Source of the DNA: Mesaphorura yosii | Taxonomy: Eukaryota > Arthropoda > Collembola > Poduromorpha > Tullbergiidae | Length of the DNA stretch: 62,152 bases | NCBI GenBank assembly: GCA_009869945.1 | Contig: WIXG01000409.1 | Span: 1 to 62,152, forward strand | Reading direction: 5' to 3' | Shown: in pieces, positions 13,001 through 24,823 of the stretch | How the letters are laid out: the number at the start of each line of letters is the position of its first letter | Position numbering within the stretch: position 1 is the first letter of the stretch | The notes under the pieces: model-generated | Seen by the model: the letters and a program-made list of their open reading frames with translations, nothing else | Database searches by the model: none | What the model was told of the DNA's origin: nothing | Position numbers and translations under genes: made by a program

Positions 13001-16000
13001 GCGAAGACCAATATCATCCTTCTGTTTGACGACCACCTACAATTCCACGAGACGCTCCATCTTACTCCCAAGTGGCTGGTCAACAACAAGATTTGCCTAC
13101 CGGATGAAATCGAATGGTGGTATTCAATCAAGATTGGTCGGCTCGAGTTTTGCCCTCCGCTTGAGATCAGCATCGATGATAGTATTGATAGAGCTTGGCA
13201 ACTGCTGAATTCTAAGGACAAGAAGGGCAAATCGGCTGACTTTCTGATTGTGTACGAACTGAGTAAGAAAGAGGAAGAATACGACCCAGAAGTTGCTGCT
13301 CTCACAGGATTCGACCCTTCCGAATTCGTCCCGCGCAAGAACATCATTGGGATAATTTCAAGACAAGAGCTGTCGTATACTCCCCAAACAAGTGACACCC
13401 GAGCCATCCATTCACGAGATCGTGTTCGCGATTACCCGGACCTTATCAGTAAGTCATTCTGGATGGCGGGCATGGACACAACACTGGGCCAGCTGGTCGA
13501 AGCTTTTCAGCAAAGCTACTATTGCATCATCTTCACGAAAAACACCCAGAAACGGTCACCTGACACGCCAGTTGTACACCAGAATCTGGCGCTTGGTACC
13601 GTCACCGTCGTGGAATTTTTTAAATACATCACTCAAACGGAGAAGCATCATAAAGAGAAGGATAATTACGATATGAATGCGTCCATTCTCACCAAATTTG
13701 ATTTCTGCAAGTAGGCAGAAGAACTCCAGGAAGGTCAACAGTCAATACTTCAATCCTGGTCTCTTCAAACAAAACTCAAGTCAACTGAAAATCCAAATTT
13801 AATCAATAAATTTGTTAGAGAGAATTTATAGTAATGCATGCACTGATGAAATTAGGATGACTCACTTTGATAATTAATAACTACTTAAAAATTGGATGCA
13901 ATCCGTAATAATACAATAAAAGTGTCGAAAGTACTTTCAGTAGAATCAGTATTTTAGTTTTATGGATTTCACTTACGACTTTGTATTTCAAGGAACTTTG
14001 ATCTATTTCGTTTGGTACAGGCGCAAAAACGTTTTGAATTTAAGATTTCGCAGTAGTTCGCTCATCCCAAAATTTTAAATTGCTGCATTTAGCATTGGTT
14101 ACATAGAGTTTCATGTACTAATCAATTTTGCTGACTGTTTCCATTTCAGAGTTGGGAGGTTGTCAACACGGCCGTGCTGGACGGGAAACAAGTTTCGCGT
14201 CCAATGAAAATATTCATCGTGAGCCGATCGGGACAAGTCGCCGACGTGACCCTCCAAACGTCGTGTAGGTCTCTCGACGAAAGCGTGCTCAAGGTAATTG
14301 CATTCCTGCTCATTTCTTCTGTTTTAGGCTTCATAGAATTTGATCCCGATTTCATGCTCCAAGGCTTTGCCGTACTTTAATTTGTGAATGCTTGTTTGTG
14401 CGAATGAAAGGAAAGTACAGTCAGGGGAGGTTGAAACTGTGTAATGGACAATGGACGTTGGAAATGTGGTCTTGAGTCTGTGTCTTGAGACTTTAATCGA
14501 GACAAACATTTTATGAGGGTGAAACCTGAGTCTTTTTCCCCATGCGTCGCGGTAGGGAGACTCGAGTAATCATATTTTATTAGCGAGGGTGGAGAATGCA
14601 GGACGCACGCACCCAGACGTGAAGGAATAAAGTAATTTGGTGTTGATAAAGGCAGCCAGGATCAGACAAAGACAAGAGCATGTCAGAGAGTTTAGTAAGT
14701 CAATTATCAACTACAGCGTGTTGCACGTTGGGGAAATGACAGGAAAAATTGTCGCGGAATTAATGGATTCTATTAACATTAGGATCTTTGTCCGCCCAGC
14801 GTTGCAAGATTTGATGCAATTAAATCAAAGGGGCTCTGCTCATACATCCGCGTCTGTATCCGTGGCAGATATGCGAGACATATGCCTATCCCATATTATT
14901 GCGCAAACATTGCTCCATGACCCTGAGTAATTAGTGCTTGTCGCTGTTTAAGATGTGGATCCTGAGACAAGATCCAGAAGAGAAGTAAATTTCCATTACG
15001 CCATACGCTCCTCTCTTTCAACCTGCTGGCTGTGTCCAGAAGAATGTTCCCGCACCTTGCGACTTGCAACTCGTCCTAATAGATATAAATTATAAATGTG
15101 TGTGCGAAGACACGACACAGAACACACCGAGGTAAGGGACGAGGACAGGAAAGAAATGCCGGGGAAGGAAACCTGTCTTTCGTGTGTCGCATGAATACCC
15201 TGCCACGACTGACTCCTCTTCCTTCATTGCGGTAATGCAATTGCATGGAGGCTGGAAAGGTTGTCTAAATGCGCAGTAGAAGCCCTGCCACTTTTGATCA
15301 TTACTGTAAATGGGAATTGTTCTCGGCTTTCGAAGCGACGTCGTGTGTGTCTTCCTCGCGTCTTGTGACTTTCTCCCCGAGATTTTCCCGTTCGACCTGA
15401 CCAGACTTTAAAATTTTGTTTTTCGTTCGTTCGTTCCAGGTTTCTTCTTCCTGCACGTCGGTGTACGTGGATGGCTCCGAGATTCGAGGCTCGACGAACG
15501 CGACGATCGCCATCAAGTACGGGACTTACGAAGGCCAGGCCGAGTTCATTGTCTGGATGCCGGAATTCCCACTCGACATCCAGCTCTCTGATCCGAAACT
15601 GAACCAGATCAAAGGATGGCGCGTGCCAAATGGATTGAGATCGAATGTGGGAGCCGGAGCGGCAGCTGAGTGAGTACACCTCGTAATAATGCATTATAAA
15701 TTACAGGACGAGGAGAAAGTAAAAGGAGAGTAAAGTAACTGGAATCCTGGACGACGTGAAATGGATGTAACTTTTAACTTTAATTTTCTTCCTCCTCCTT
15801 TCTCTCACGGCGCCGTGTTTCTGTTTGTGTTTTTAAAGAGAAAGCAAAACAGAAAGCATTTTCCGATCCTTTTCTTTTCCCCGCGTTCTGTAGAATTTTG
15901 TTACATGGACACGGGCCGCAGATGTTTTTTCCATGTCTTTTCTCTTGTTAATAGCAGCTCGAGTGCAGGGCATCTTTCTTTGTCCTCTGCATGACTTGAT

Positions 16001-19000
16001 TGTTTTCTGGTTTCGGATATCGACGTCGTTCATATTAATTATTAATGTTCAATCGTCCGTTTACAGAAAGGATTTCGGAATGCAAGGCGACGACGCCCGG
16101 TACGATGTCACTGATGGCGGGAGCGACACGCCCGACGATAAACTGGACTGGAAGCAAATTGAAGACCTGGACTCGGTCTCGGTGCAGCAGGAGGTCTCCG
16201 AGTCAACTCTTTATGCCGGTAGCAGAAGCGCCACGGCCCACTCTTCATCGTCCATGGGCCCCAATGAGCCCACACTCTGGGCAGAGCACAACGTCGATGG
16301 GGAAGACCACGAACACGAGCCCGGGGTTGAGGACACCGACAACGAAGACTTTGCGGAGGACAAATTCCACTGCCGGCTTCGTTACCAACACACGAGAATC
16401 GATGTAAGATTTGAATTCCCTTCGTACTGCACGCGTCTTCCTTCTCGCAGGTGTCGCACCTGGGGAAGATTGAATATTTGCAGAGATTTGAGAGAAGTCA
16501 TATTGTGCCTTGTATAATGTCAAAACATCTGTCACCTCCATCTGATTTCAGAAATTCAGTGTCAATCGCACATGCGACCCGAGCATATTCAGTGCTCTTA
16601 ATCCGTGTGACCAATGCTTGAGGCGAGTTAATTTGTGTGTCAGTTAAAGTTTAAGTTGTGTAATATGGTAATTTAATATTTTATGAAAATAATTGAACTC
16701 TAGCTGGCCAGGGAGACGAGCCGAGTCAAAGAGAAAGCGAAGGAGAAAGTAACGAAAGAACGAAAACATTTCTGGGAAAAGACTCGGCTCCAAGATTTCC
16801 TTTGGGCATTTTAAAAGTGTTTCTCGAATAAAGTCTAATTCCGATGCAAGGCACAAGCCACAGCCAGACAAGTTGTGTAGGTTTTTCCTTTGAGGTTGAG
16901 GGCGCTTTGAGATAAGAGATAAGTAGTCCTAGTCGGATGGAAAAGGTTAACCCGACTTTATGTCATTCATTATTGAATTTCTGTATCCACTTTCTAAACC
17001 GGCCCATGTTTTTCCTGTACATTGCAGGTATTTGCAAAGTTTCTGGCATCGGATCACGAGTCAGGACGTACGTCGTACTTCATCTCAAAGAAGACGTTCC
17101 TCAAAGTGACCGACTTGGTCTCCGACTTTCTGCGTGTGTCAGACAGTCAAGTTGCCATCATTAAAGCCAATGCGCTGGCGATTCAGGGCGTTGGACCAGG
17201 CCGCACAGAGGTTCAGGTACGTAAATTCGTGCGCGTCACAATTGCTCTGATTTCCAGGGTCTCATTTCACTTTCGGTTTGTACAATTAGCCGAATTTGGG
17301 TCGAGTAATGCGTGGCGATGTGTGGGACGTACTTGAGAGTTAATTGTACCGATTGTGCAGCCCAAGACCGCGACCATCTGCATCTTTCCCTGGGAATCTT
17401 GTGCCATCTTGCATTCGTCCATGCGTGGCCGAGTTTTAATCCTCTCAGCATCTCAACTCAACCGCTCAATAGCGCCCACGTATGCTCGCTGGGCTGGTTC
17501 TTGTATCATGTACAAAGATTAGGGATCCTCGCCCGGGAATTACAGCCATTAGGCCGATCATAAATACGGCTATTATGTTGTTGCTACGATACGAAGGAAA
17601 TTGACGTTTTATTTGAAATATCACGAAACCATTGCTGGACTAGACTCCGTATTAATCTCACTTTCGCTATAAACTCGGGCTCAGAGCAGAGAAAGTTCAA
17701 AAACGCAATACGCCATGCAATTCAGCGGCCCAAATCTCCTCGCTTTGCTACCTGCCAAGCTTCACGTACAATTTCAGGGCATTCGAAGTCCAGGCACGAT
17801 TTCTAATGAAACTTCTTCTCTGACGAGACAAGAACGACGTTTGAATTTGAAAAGACGACACGGAAGTAAAAAGTACACGAAAATGAAACTTGAGATTATC
17901 ATCACCGTCATGGCAGGCAAGGCAGCGTATCATCCAGCATCAAAACGCCATGCCAAACGCGCACGCCCAATAAATAAGATGAAATCCTCGTGCTGGACGA
18001 AAGCTGTAATAAGAGCAATCAGACGAGAAAGAAAAACAAGCCCCGGCCGACGAGCCAACTTTCCCATCAAAAATAATATTAAAGTAAAAGTCTGCTTGAG
18101 TGCTTTCTGGTTTCTGTGCTCAATTCTTTGAGTCTTGTGCCTCCATCAAAGTGCTGGGATGCGATTACTCGCGGCAGCGGCTTGCCTCGACTTGACATGA
18201 AACGGGGAACCAATTAAAAAGTCAGGCGCTGACGTTCACGGCGCAGTTTTGCATTGACCACTTTCATGATTTGCGCAACAATTTATGTCTACGTTCATGT
18301 TTTCGTAATGAGATCATGAGATTTTGCACTTTACGAATAACTTTTTAATTGCTAATTAGCCTTTCAAAGGCGACAATGGCAGCTGAAAGTTGTCATTTGT
18401 CTGGGGCGACAGTGCCCATTGTTTGCAACATTTGCGAGTACCCGGAAAAAGAATCAAGTCTGAATAAGAACAATAGCCGTGTTCAAAGGACAAAAACAAT
18501 ACCAGAAATGATTCATGAGCTTGCGTTCTGAGGACACCTGCCATTTGCTCTTTTTCGCAGCTAGGCCCATCCAGCTTGATATTTTAATCACGATTCTAAT
18601 TAAAGCTGGGAAAAAAAGTCGTCGCCACCTTCAAATTCAAATTCGAAACTTGCTTCGAAATAGTAATTTTAATATTAACGCACGCACTTTTCTTAGTGCG
18701 TAAAAAATAGTAAGATACCGGAATTCCATGAAGTTCTCGTTCATGACGATGACGCATCATCAAGGCAAGGGGCTGGGAAGATAAATTGTGACCTGCCATG
18801 CCGATCTTCATGACATGTGAAAGAATCTGTCACCCGGAAACATGACAAGCGTGTATCTGCTGTCAGTTCCGCTGTATTTTTCTCGTTCGCTCTGTCATTA
18901 CAGTCTCTCACGTCTCCTTCTCGTTGTTCCTCCGTTAATAGGTCGTGTCACCGGTGACGGGCCGCGTGCTGGGAGCGCAAGAAGTTCGCGTGGTGAACGA

Positions 19001-21863
19001 GAAGGTGTCCATCAGTTCCATGCGAGTCCAAGTCATCTCGGGAGTTCAACTCTCCCTCTTTCCGGACTCTGACTCTGACAAGGAGTTTGTAGCCGAGACA
19101 GTCATCACGTCCAAACTGTCGGCAAAGTACCAGGTAAACTTTAATTACTACTTCACCGTGCACAGCTCGCATTAACGCAAATGGAAAAAGTTGGCCGCTT
19201 CACCATTCTATTATTCCCTCGATTAACGACCGTGACGATTATTTTCACTCTTGCAGGAGGCGCTGCTCGACATCAAACTCGCGTTCAGCGACGACTCATG
19301 GACGAAGCTGGACGAGATTGACCGCGGCAGCTACGTACTGGCAGTGGATAGCCTCGAACCTCGCGTCGTCGAACTGCCGCCGATCCAGAATTCAAAGTAC
19401 CCGCGGATTCTGGCTGTGAGCGAGGGCGGTGGCCCAATCATGAGGTATGTACGCTAATTTGCAAGATTGCCTGCCCACCGAGGAGCCGCTCGTAATTTTC
19501 CCAAATTGACTCGCATAACTTCCCAATATTTGTTGCTCGCAATAACTTCTCGTCCGGCCCGCTTTCTGACAACAACGGCCGAAAATGCGAGTAAGAGGAA
19601 ACCGATTTTCCTTCCTGAAACTGAATCCGAATTCTTTTACTTTGTGTGTGCGCTTTCTCTTGCAAACAAAATGAAAGATTCATGGCTCAAGATTTCATGC
19701 CACGAACAATTTCCTTTATTGCCAACATTTCAAATTACGATTATTATCGTGCTGGATAAAGTTATCGTCTTCGCTTCAAAGTTTGCGCTCAACTTTTAAT
19801 AAATATTTGTCCACTTTACTTTTTCTTTCCCCACCGCGGCTTGAAACCTTCTCGATTGAAACGCACACACCGCGTACGCGTCCTACATCGCTGTGATGAA
19901 GTTGATAACCTTTAACGAGTTCTTCCTTAATTCTTGTGTTTCTTGTCCCTCCGACAGAGTCTCGTTGGAGTTGAGCGACCAATGCCATCGACAAAACTCA
20001 CAGCCGCTCGCCATGTCAGTGGCCCAGGTGGAAGTGAACTTCACGTCGACTTCGAGTCACTCTGAATTTACGCAGAATGACAGTCATCAGGGCACGGGAC
20101 TGACGAAGCATTCCATTCGGAAGCCATCGCGTGGGAAGGAGCAGAGGCTGGTGGGGTCATCTGGCGGCATTCTTGGGATTATCGGAGCTGGTGGAGACGG
20201 GCGCACTGCAAAGAAAGACTTGTCGTCTAGCGTGAGCGGCAGTGGTATGAGTGTGAACGACATCACCGGAATTCCTCTGAAGGACGACAGCAGTCGGGCG
20301 TCACGCCCCTCAGCCCACATGGAGGCGATTCCCATCGGCGGGTTCGGGTCGGACAAGGGATGGACATTCTCCCCGCACAGTACACCGCTCGAAGTGGCCA
20401 TGTACGTGCTGCTCGGCGTGTTCAGCGTCGCCATTCTTGTTTTCGTGGCGTCGTGTGTCGTCTACGCGTCGCGAGTGAAGAAACGTGAGCTGAGCCACAT
20501 CGAAGGACTTTCCGGGCTCGCCATGAAATTTGATCCGAGGACGGGTGGCGTCGGAGGAGCGTCTGCGAATGCACAGCACGACTGGATTTGGTTGGGTCGC
20601 ACTTCACTGGCGTTACATCCTTCTCTGGATGCTGGCCAGGCCATGAAACACTACACGACACAGTCCAGTAAGTCAGTGAGTTTCGACTCCAACAACAGCA
20701 TGAATCCGATCAGGATCATTACCAATCCAAACTTTGACCCGACTCGGAGCGTCGTGGCAGGTGTCTCGCCAAACCGAATGTCGAACGGGGAGTCTTCTGG
20801 CGGAGGAATGTTACTACAGCAGCAACAAAATATCCCACAGGGCACTGGGTTCCTGAACATGAACAGCAACCACACGCCAGTGTTGACCCCGTCGCCGAAT
20901 CCCGTGATGGCTGTCCCACCAGCAACAGCGCACCCCTTCGCTCGGCCTGAACCGCCCAAATCGGCTCCTCCGAGGCCACCGAAGCCATCATCATCACAAA
21001 ACTCCAACAACAAGCCACCCTCGCCGATTCCCTTTGATACAACCACTTTCTCTGTGAAACCACCAAATTCAGCAACCTCAACTCCGAAAAGTAATAATAA
21101 CATGAACCACAGTCACAGCCACAGTAGCAATAATAGCAGCCACAGCAATGGGCACGGACACAGCCACAAGGGGCGTCATCGCAAGCACAGCGACGGCAGC
21201 AGTGAGTACCGGCCACCTGTCCCACCACACAGAAACTTACCATCGACCTCTTCGTCGGCCGCCGCGTCTCCTCTCTCGCCGGAGGTCTCGCCGCCGCGAT
21301 CAGTGGCCAACACGCCGCCGAAGAAACACTCACGCCGCAGTCCGAAGCTCCAGCAGCAGCACGGCGTCGTGGGGCACCAGCCACAAATCACTCACCGTAT
21401 AAGGGTCACCAAGGCGAACCGCAGTCACCGCCGTGGAGGAGTCAACTGTGATCAGGAGCAGCAGCAGGACCCGGATGAACTCCCGAATCCATCGTACATT
21501 GACTTTGAGCCTCGGCGTGCTAGTGCCGGCGTTGAGAAGGAGAAGAAACAGAAGCAGGCAGCGGACGAAGATGCTTCCGAAGCAGCTGCGGCAGCGGCTG
21601 CGGCTACGACTGTCATAGGAAACCCGATGTGCTACATTGACGAGGAGGAAGATGACGACGAAGAGTCATATGGCTACGACTACGAGAGCGAGAAAAGGCG
21701 ACAGGCCGAGCCGTTGAACGTCGTGGCTGCGGCGGCAGCGGCAGGAGTGGCGGCACGACAAAACCATAAAGTCAAGATCCAGAACACGGACAACGTTAAA
21801 CTCAACCTGGACTACGACAAACTGATGGAGTATTTTGATAGTTTGAAGGAAAGCGAGGCTTAA
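4042..21863 (+). CDS. TMEM132-family single-pass membrane protein, 5' end outside window
   Basis: Nine exons join in phase: 4042-4191, 9941-10169, 14150-14293, 15440-15669, 16067-16403, 17028-17216, 18942-19133, 19257-19444 and 19958-21863 (stop TAA), giving 1187 residues here. The start codon and signal peptide are missing. Family signatures seen: VKSGVRIIGIEP in the first exon, GGRVVWILRYV in the second, GVGPGRTEVQ before 17216, and VSPVTGRVLG from 18942. One membrane segment (LLGVFSVAILVFVASCVVYA) lies near 20406-20465, followed by the juxtamembrane HDWIWLG motif typical of TMEM132 proteins. The long cytoplasmic tail has proline-rich, His/Ser-rich, poly-Ala and acidic stretches. TMEM132 proteins are type I membrane proteins with immunoglobulin-like extracellular modules, proposed to link adhesion to the actin cytoskeleton. 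An unusual feature is the complete CBS-like gene inside the intron 10170-14149. The family call is firm; the paralogue is not decided. Confidence 0.93.
5109..5220. promoter_or_regulatory. TAATTA/CAATTA cluster in TMEM132 intron
   Basis: Cores at 5110-5132 (TAATTAGCAATTAGTAATTGG) are followed within 90 bases by CCATTACC, CCAATTAAC and CAAATTAGG on the same stretch. This is a homeodomain-site density well above the surrounding intron. A regulatory role is inference. Confidence 0.25.
7257..7342 (+). promoter_or_regulatory. Candidate TATA promoter with short first exon
   Basis: TATAAAAG at 7257-7264 is followed by an initiator-like GCAGTA with its A at 7285, 28 bases downstream of the first T. 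That is the canonical TATA-to-start spacing. A strong splice donor, CAA|GTGAGT, follows at 7343. Together they look like an internal promoter with a non-coding first exon of about 58 nt (7285-7342), for a short TMEM132 transcript or for the nested CBS-like gene. This is inference from consensus alone; chance occurrence is possible. Confidence 0.3.
10170..11693 (+). other. TMEM132 intron upstream of nested gene
   Basis: This part of the TMEM132 intron precedes the nested CBS-like gene and should hold its promoter and 5' UTR. No further exon is supported. A GACTRC-type simple repeat lies at 10378-10415. No TATA box sits at a convincing distance from the ATG at 11694. Confidence 0.55.
10378..10560. 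repeat. Hexamer simple repeat with inverted partner
   Basis: At 10378-10415 a six-base unit (GACTAC/GACTTC/GACTGC) is repeated about six times. About 120 bases downstream, 10536-10560 carries the opposite-strand version (units such as GCAGTA and GCAGTC), so the two blocks could pair as an imperfect stem. It lies inside the TMEM132 intron, just upstream of the CBS-like gene. Confidence 0.6.
11694..13714 (+). CDS. Cystathionine beta-synthase-like protein, probable pseudoenzyme
   Basis: Two exons, 11694-11874 and 11976-13714, encode 639 residues. Residues 1-75 are an acidic extension. A type II PLP-fold core (about 85-440) and a C-terminal CBS-pair (Bateman) region (about 446-625) follow, the same order as animal CBS. 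The PLP Schiff-base lysine is kept in GSVKDR (K140). The substrate/PLP loop normally reading TSGNTG is IPNSIS (about 168-173), the phosphate loop normally GTGGT is CTREST (294-299), and the CGGSAG segment is replaced by ACPLSAA. True CBS condenses serine and homocysteine to cystathionine in transsulfuration. With these losses, normal catalysis is unlikely, so a regulatory or scaffold role is inferred. The frame is intact over 1.9 kb, so it is under selection or very young. It lies wholly inside a TMEM132 intron on the same strand. Confidence 0.85.
13805..13920 (+). terminator. Polyadenylation signals of the CBS-like gene
   Basis: AATAAA hexamers at 13805-13810 and 13915-13920 lie 91 and 201 bases past the CBS-like stop codon. 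They fit a short 3' UTR ending before the next TMEM132 exon at 14150, so the nested gene can be transcribed as its own unit. Confidence 0.6.
16404..17027 (+). other. TMEM132 intron
   Basis: This 624-bp intron lies between exons 16067-16403 (ends ATCGAT, donor GTAAGA) and 17028-17216 (acceptor ACATTGCAG). Both junctions are phase 0. Nothing else was recognised in it. Confidence 0.85.
17217..18941 (+). other. TMEM132 intron
   Basis: This 1.7-kb intron lies between exons 17028-17216 (donor GTACGT) and 18942-19133 (acceptor TTAATAG), phase 0. The open frames inside it, the longest 138 codons at 17715-18131, lack family motifs and splice context and are taken as chance. Confidence 0.8.
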
Positions 21864-23720
21864 TCGTGAGGCCCGCGTCCTACGAGCAGGCGAGCAGGCT
21901 TTAAAACGAGTTATCTCTTCTTGTAAAAGCTTTAATTGAATTGCAAGCCAAGCCAAGTACACATGAAATTATAATTATAACTAAATTAAGACCCTGATGC
22001 CATAGATAAGCTTTAGCTTTAAGTTTCTTCGAGTGCGTTAATTGCAAATTCTTGCCCTTGGCAGATGGTAATTGAATTTGTGACCTGCAAGCACAATTTT
22101 GCACTCTACACCAAATCCACGACCTTCGAGTCACAAATTGCACTGTAGCGTTAATTTTAATTAGAGTCTAGCTAAGGAACTTAGTTACGTTTGTTATACG
22201 GTTAGGAGGTATAACAGTCACTTTTGTCAAAATGCAAGAACGTAGATGTAGACATTAAATTAAGAGCACTATATTATTTAAGATGCACTTAAAGCTAGCA
22301 GCATTGAAATTCGACTTGCGATGTGATTGATTTATGGTTGTGAGAGTTTGATTTTTGTATCGCCATCGCCTTGCACTTTGCACTTGCATTCGTTAATTTG
22401 ACCCTTTCATCTGAATTGGAGCACTGAGTCTGCACTAATTAATTTTATTTCTCGACCCGCCCAACCTCGGCGTTACGTACCTTTGGTTTTATGAGTGATT
22501 TTGGCGTTCGCAAAATTCGTGGATTGTAAAGTGTAATTGTGCCTATGCGTAAATGTCGTCGTGGTCGTGTCAGGCGAATTGCTTTCGAAATTCGAAATTC
22601 GAAATTCTGCACCATTCACAATTAAATTAGGTTAGTGAAAGCAAGTTAAGAAATAATTTGGGATGTCATGAGAAAAGAAGCTAGCATGGAAAACCCCACC
22701 TAATTTCTGTGGGAAAGTGTACAGAGACTTGAAATTTGCGTAGATCTTCACTTTCGTGCACATTAATTGTAAAGTAATTCTTGAGTCTAGGTAATCTAGA
22801 TAAGGCAATCCAATATATTTTTTCTTTGTGTCACCTCCGTTATTATTCTTGAATCTCAAACATTCGTTTTCTATTTCTAGCTTTACCAAATTCTATCGTA
22901 GTAGGATAGAAATTTAATCCTGAAAATATTGATACCGCAAATGAGACAAATCATGCATGCAGAAAAGTGTTTAAAGATATTTACATTGTCGTAGTGGATT
23001 TCTAGATTGCAATGTGTTCCCTCATCGTCGTAGGCTCCAATTTATCTAGTCAATGTTGCTAATTACTCACTGTTGTTGTAATCTTGTAAAGCATAAGTAG
23101 CTAAACTCAATTAACTGAACGTAGAATCTCAGAAACCGCGTGGCGTATGTAGAATCAATGGAAAATGGCAGATACGACACACACAAGCTCACCAGGTGTT
23201 TTCGTCTGATACGATCTGCATCAAGAAAGAATTAACCTGCAATAAGGTTTCCAGGAGCCTCGAGCACCCGTTTCTCATATCTCTCATACATATTATAGAA
23301 TTATCGAGATAATGTTGTCTATGTTGCACTTGCACTATTAATCTTACGATGTAGACAGACGCATGAAGTGCTCTGCTCCGCTGACTTAATCGCCCACACC
23401 ACTGCAATTGCACCAAAAATCCTATCACGATGAACCCTGCTACTGAAAAGCATTAGCTAAAATCCCTGGCTAGAAAATAAATTGTACTACATGTTATTGT
23501 AATTGACGTAGTAGTCTTACGTAATGCATAACGTGAAACTTGTAAATTGTAATGTAGACGTAGTATTGGGATTAGCGAAGAGACGGAAGACCGCGAAGAG
23601 GCAAGAGAAGACGAACAACTTATTTAGAAACGAGAAGTTTTGAAATTATCAGTAAGGCAATTACGATTACGATTTGACGACAAGATTATAAACTGAAACT
23701 TGATTTGAAATAAATAAAAT
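21864..23720 (+). other. Probable long TMEM132 3' UTR
   Basis: The 1.85 kb after the TMEM132 stop is AT-rich, without a supported coding region. Overlapping AATAAA hexamers at 23709-23714 and 23713-23718 are the most plausible end of the transcript, since the first bases past them belong to the opposing MRPL16 3' end. A 7-bp tandem repeat (CGAAATT three times, 22586-22606) lies within. A UTR of this length is usual for post-transcriptionally regulated membrane-protein genes; that is inference. Confidence 0.5.
22586..22606. repeat. CGAAATT x3 tandem repeat
   Basis: Three exact copies of a 7-base unit lie head to tail. Each junction creates the palindrome TTCGAA. It lies in the presumed 3' UTR of TMEM132. 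Confidence 0.8.
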
Positions 23721-23762
23721 CCTATCAATGTTGATTTTAATAGGAACGATCACGCATTTATT
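23709..23762. terminator. Facing polyadenylation signals of TMEM132 and MRPL16
   Basis: On the plus strand AATAAA occurs at 23709-23714 and 23713-23718. On the minus strand AATAAA (plus-strand TTTATT) occurs at 23757-23762, 42 bases beyond the MRPL16 stop. The two convergent genes therefore end within about 50 bp of each other, and their transcripts may overlap by a few tens of bases. Confidence 0.65.
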
Positions 23763-23803
23763 AGCAAACCTCGTACAATTCTTATGTATTGACTGAACAG
23801 TGA

Positions 23804-24823
23804 TTATCTATGTTCACCGAACCAAATTCGATCGTACGGCGACATCCATTGTTGCGATCCACCCATGTTATTCTGGATAAGCCACTTGAATGTGTATGGG
23901 TTCTGGTTCAGTTTCTCCAGTCGCTCCTTCTTCTTGTACGTCTCTTCTAACATTTTATTGTCGCAAATCATCGTGTCAAAGGGAAGGCGAGCTGCGAGAT
24001 CTTTGAAGATGGGTTGGACCTCTTCAAAGAGGCAGTATCCTCCCATTTCAATTATTACTCGGCCTGTCTTGATGGGAGTCACGTAGTGGTCGATGGGACC
24101 TTTACCACCACCCATTCGTTTGCCTTGACCCTATATTACAGCCAAAAATTCACAATTCACGTCATTCTCATAATTTTCAGGAGAAATGACCTCCTATTAT
24201 TACCTTTTTGGTAACTGCCTGCCACGGAGCGTCAATTCTCCAGATTGCAAACATTCGCTTAGGATCCATTTTTCTGCCGATTAAGAGACGAGCCATTTCA
24301 AAGTGATTCCATTTCATCCGACCAGGAGACGTTGCCTAAAATTATATCAAGTCATCTAGGTGTCTGACTTGGCACCTCTTTACTAGTTAACCGAATGACA
24401 GACTCACCACTATTCCATACTGCTCATGAATGAACTTATTGTGCACCAATTCAGGCCCACGCATCCAGTCCAAGTGCTTTTGCATTTTTGGTGGACGAAT
24501 ACCGACAGGATACTGCGGGACTTTGTCGACGAACCTCAGCTTGGTCTTTTCTGGCATCTCCACATCTACGTACCAAAAACATCCCAATATTTAGTCATGG
24601 ATCTATACAAGAACTTGAAATCATTCGTCCCTGGGACCTTGACAGCCTTACGTTTGAAAGACTGAGGAATTGGAAACTCCTTAAGCCCCCTGTGAGCGAT
24701 GTACAAGTATTTGGTGTTCGGGATGAGATCGACCACATCACTCCGAATGCACAAATACTTAGCTGCAGATAACAATTGACTCGGTGGCGCTTGTCGGGCG
24801 TTGTTCAGTGCTGGACTCAACAT
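23804..24823 (-). CDS. MRPL16: Mitochondrial large-subunit ribosomal protein uL16m
   Basis: Four exons on the minus strand, 24823-24652, 24565-24408, 24335-24204 and 24130-23804, give 262 residues, close to the usual animal length of about 250. Motifs seen in order: GLKEFPIPQSF, MPEKTKLRF after the first junction, MDPKRMFAIWRIDAPW, then RMGGGKGPIDHYVTPIKTGR and IIEMGG, the most conserved part of the L16 family, and SPYD near the C-terminus. It is a structural protein of the mitochondrial 39S subunit near the peptidyl-transferase and tRNA-binding region. The first exon reads open past its donor; splicing there restores family similarity. It is divergent from STK36, with 0.8 kb between start codons, and convergent with TMEM132. 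Confidence 0.95.

Noticed and set aside
20651..21384. Long minus-strand open frames (150 and 221 codons) opposite the TMEM132 last exon
   Set aside because: Antisense shadows of a GC-rich, repetitive coding exon.
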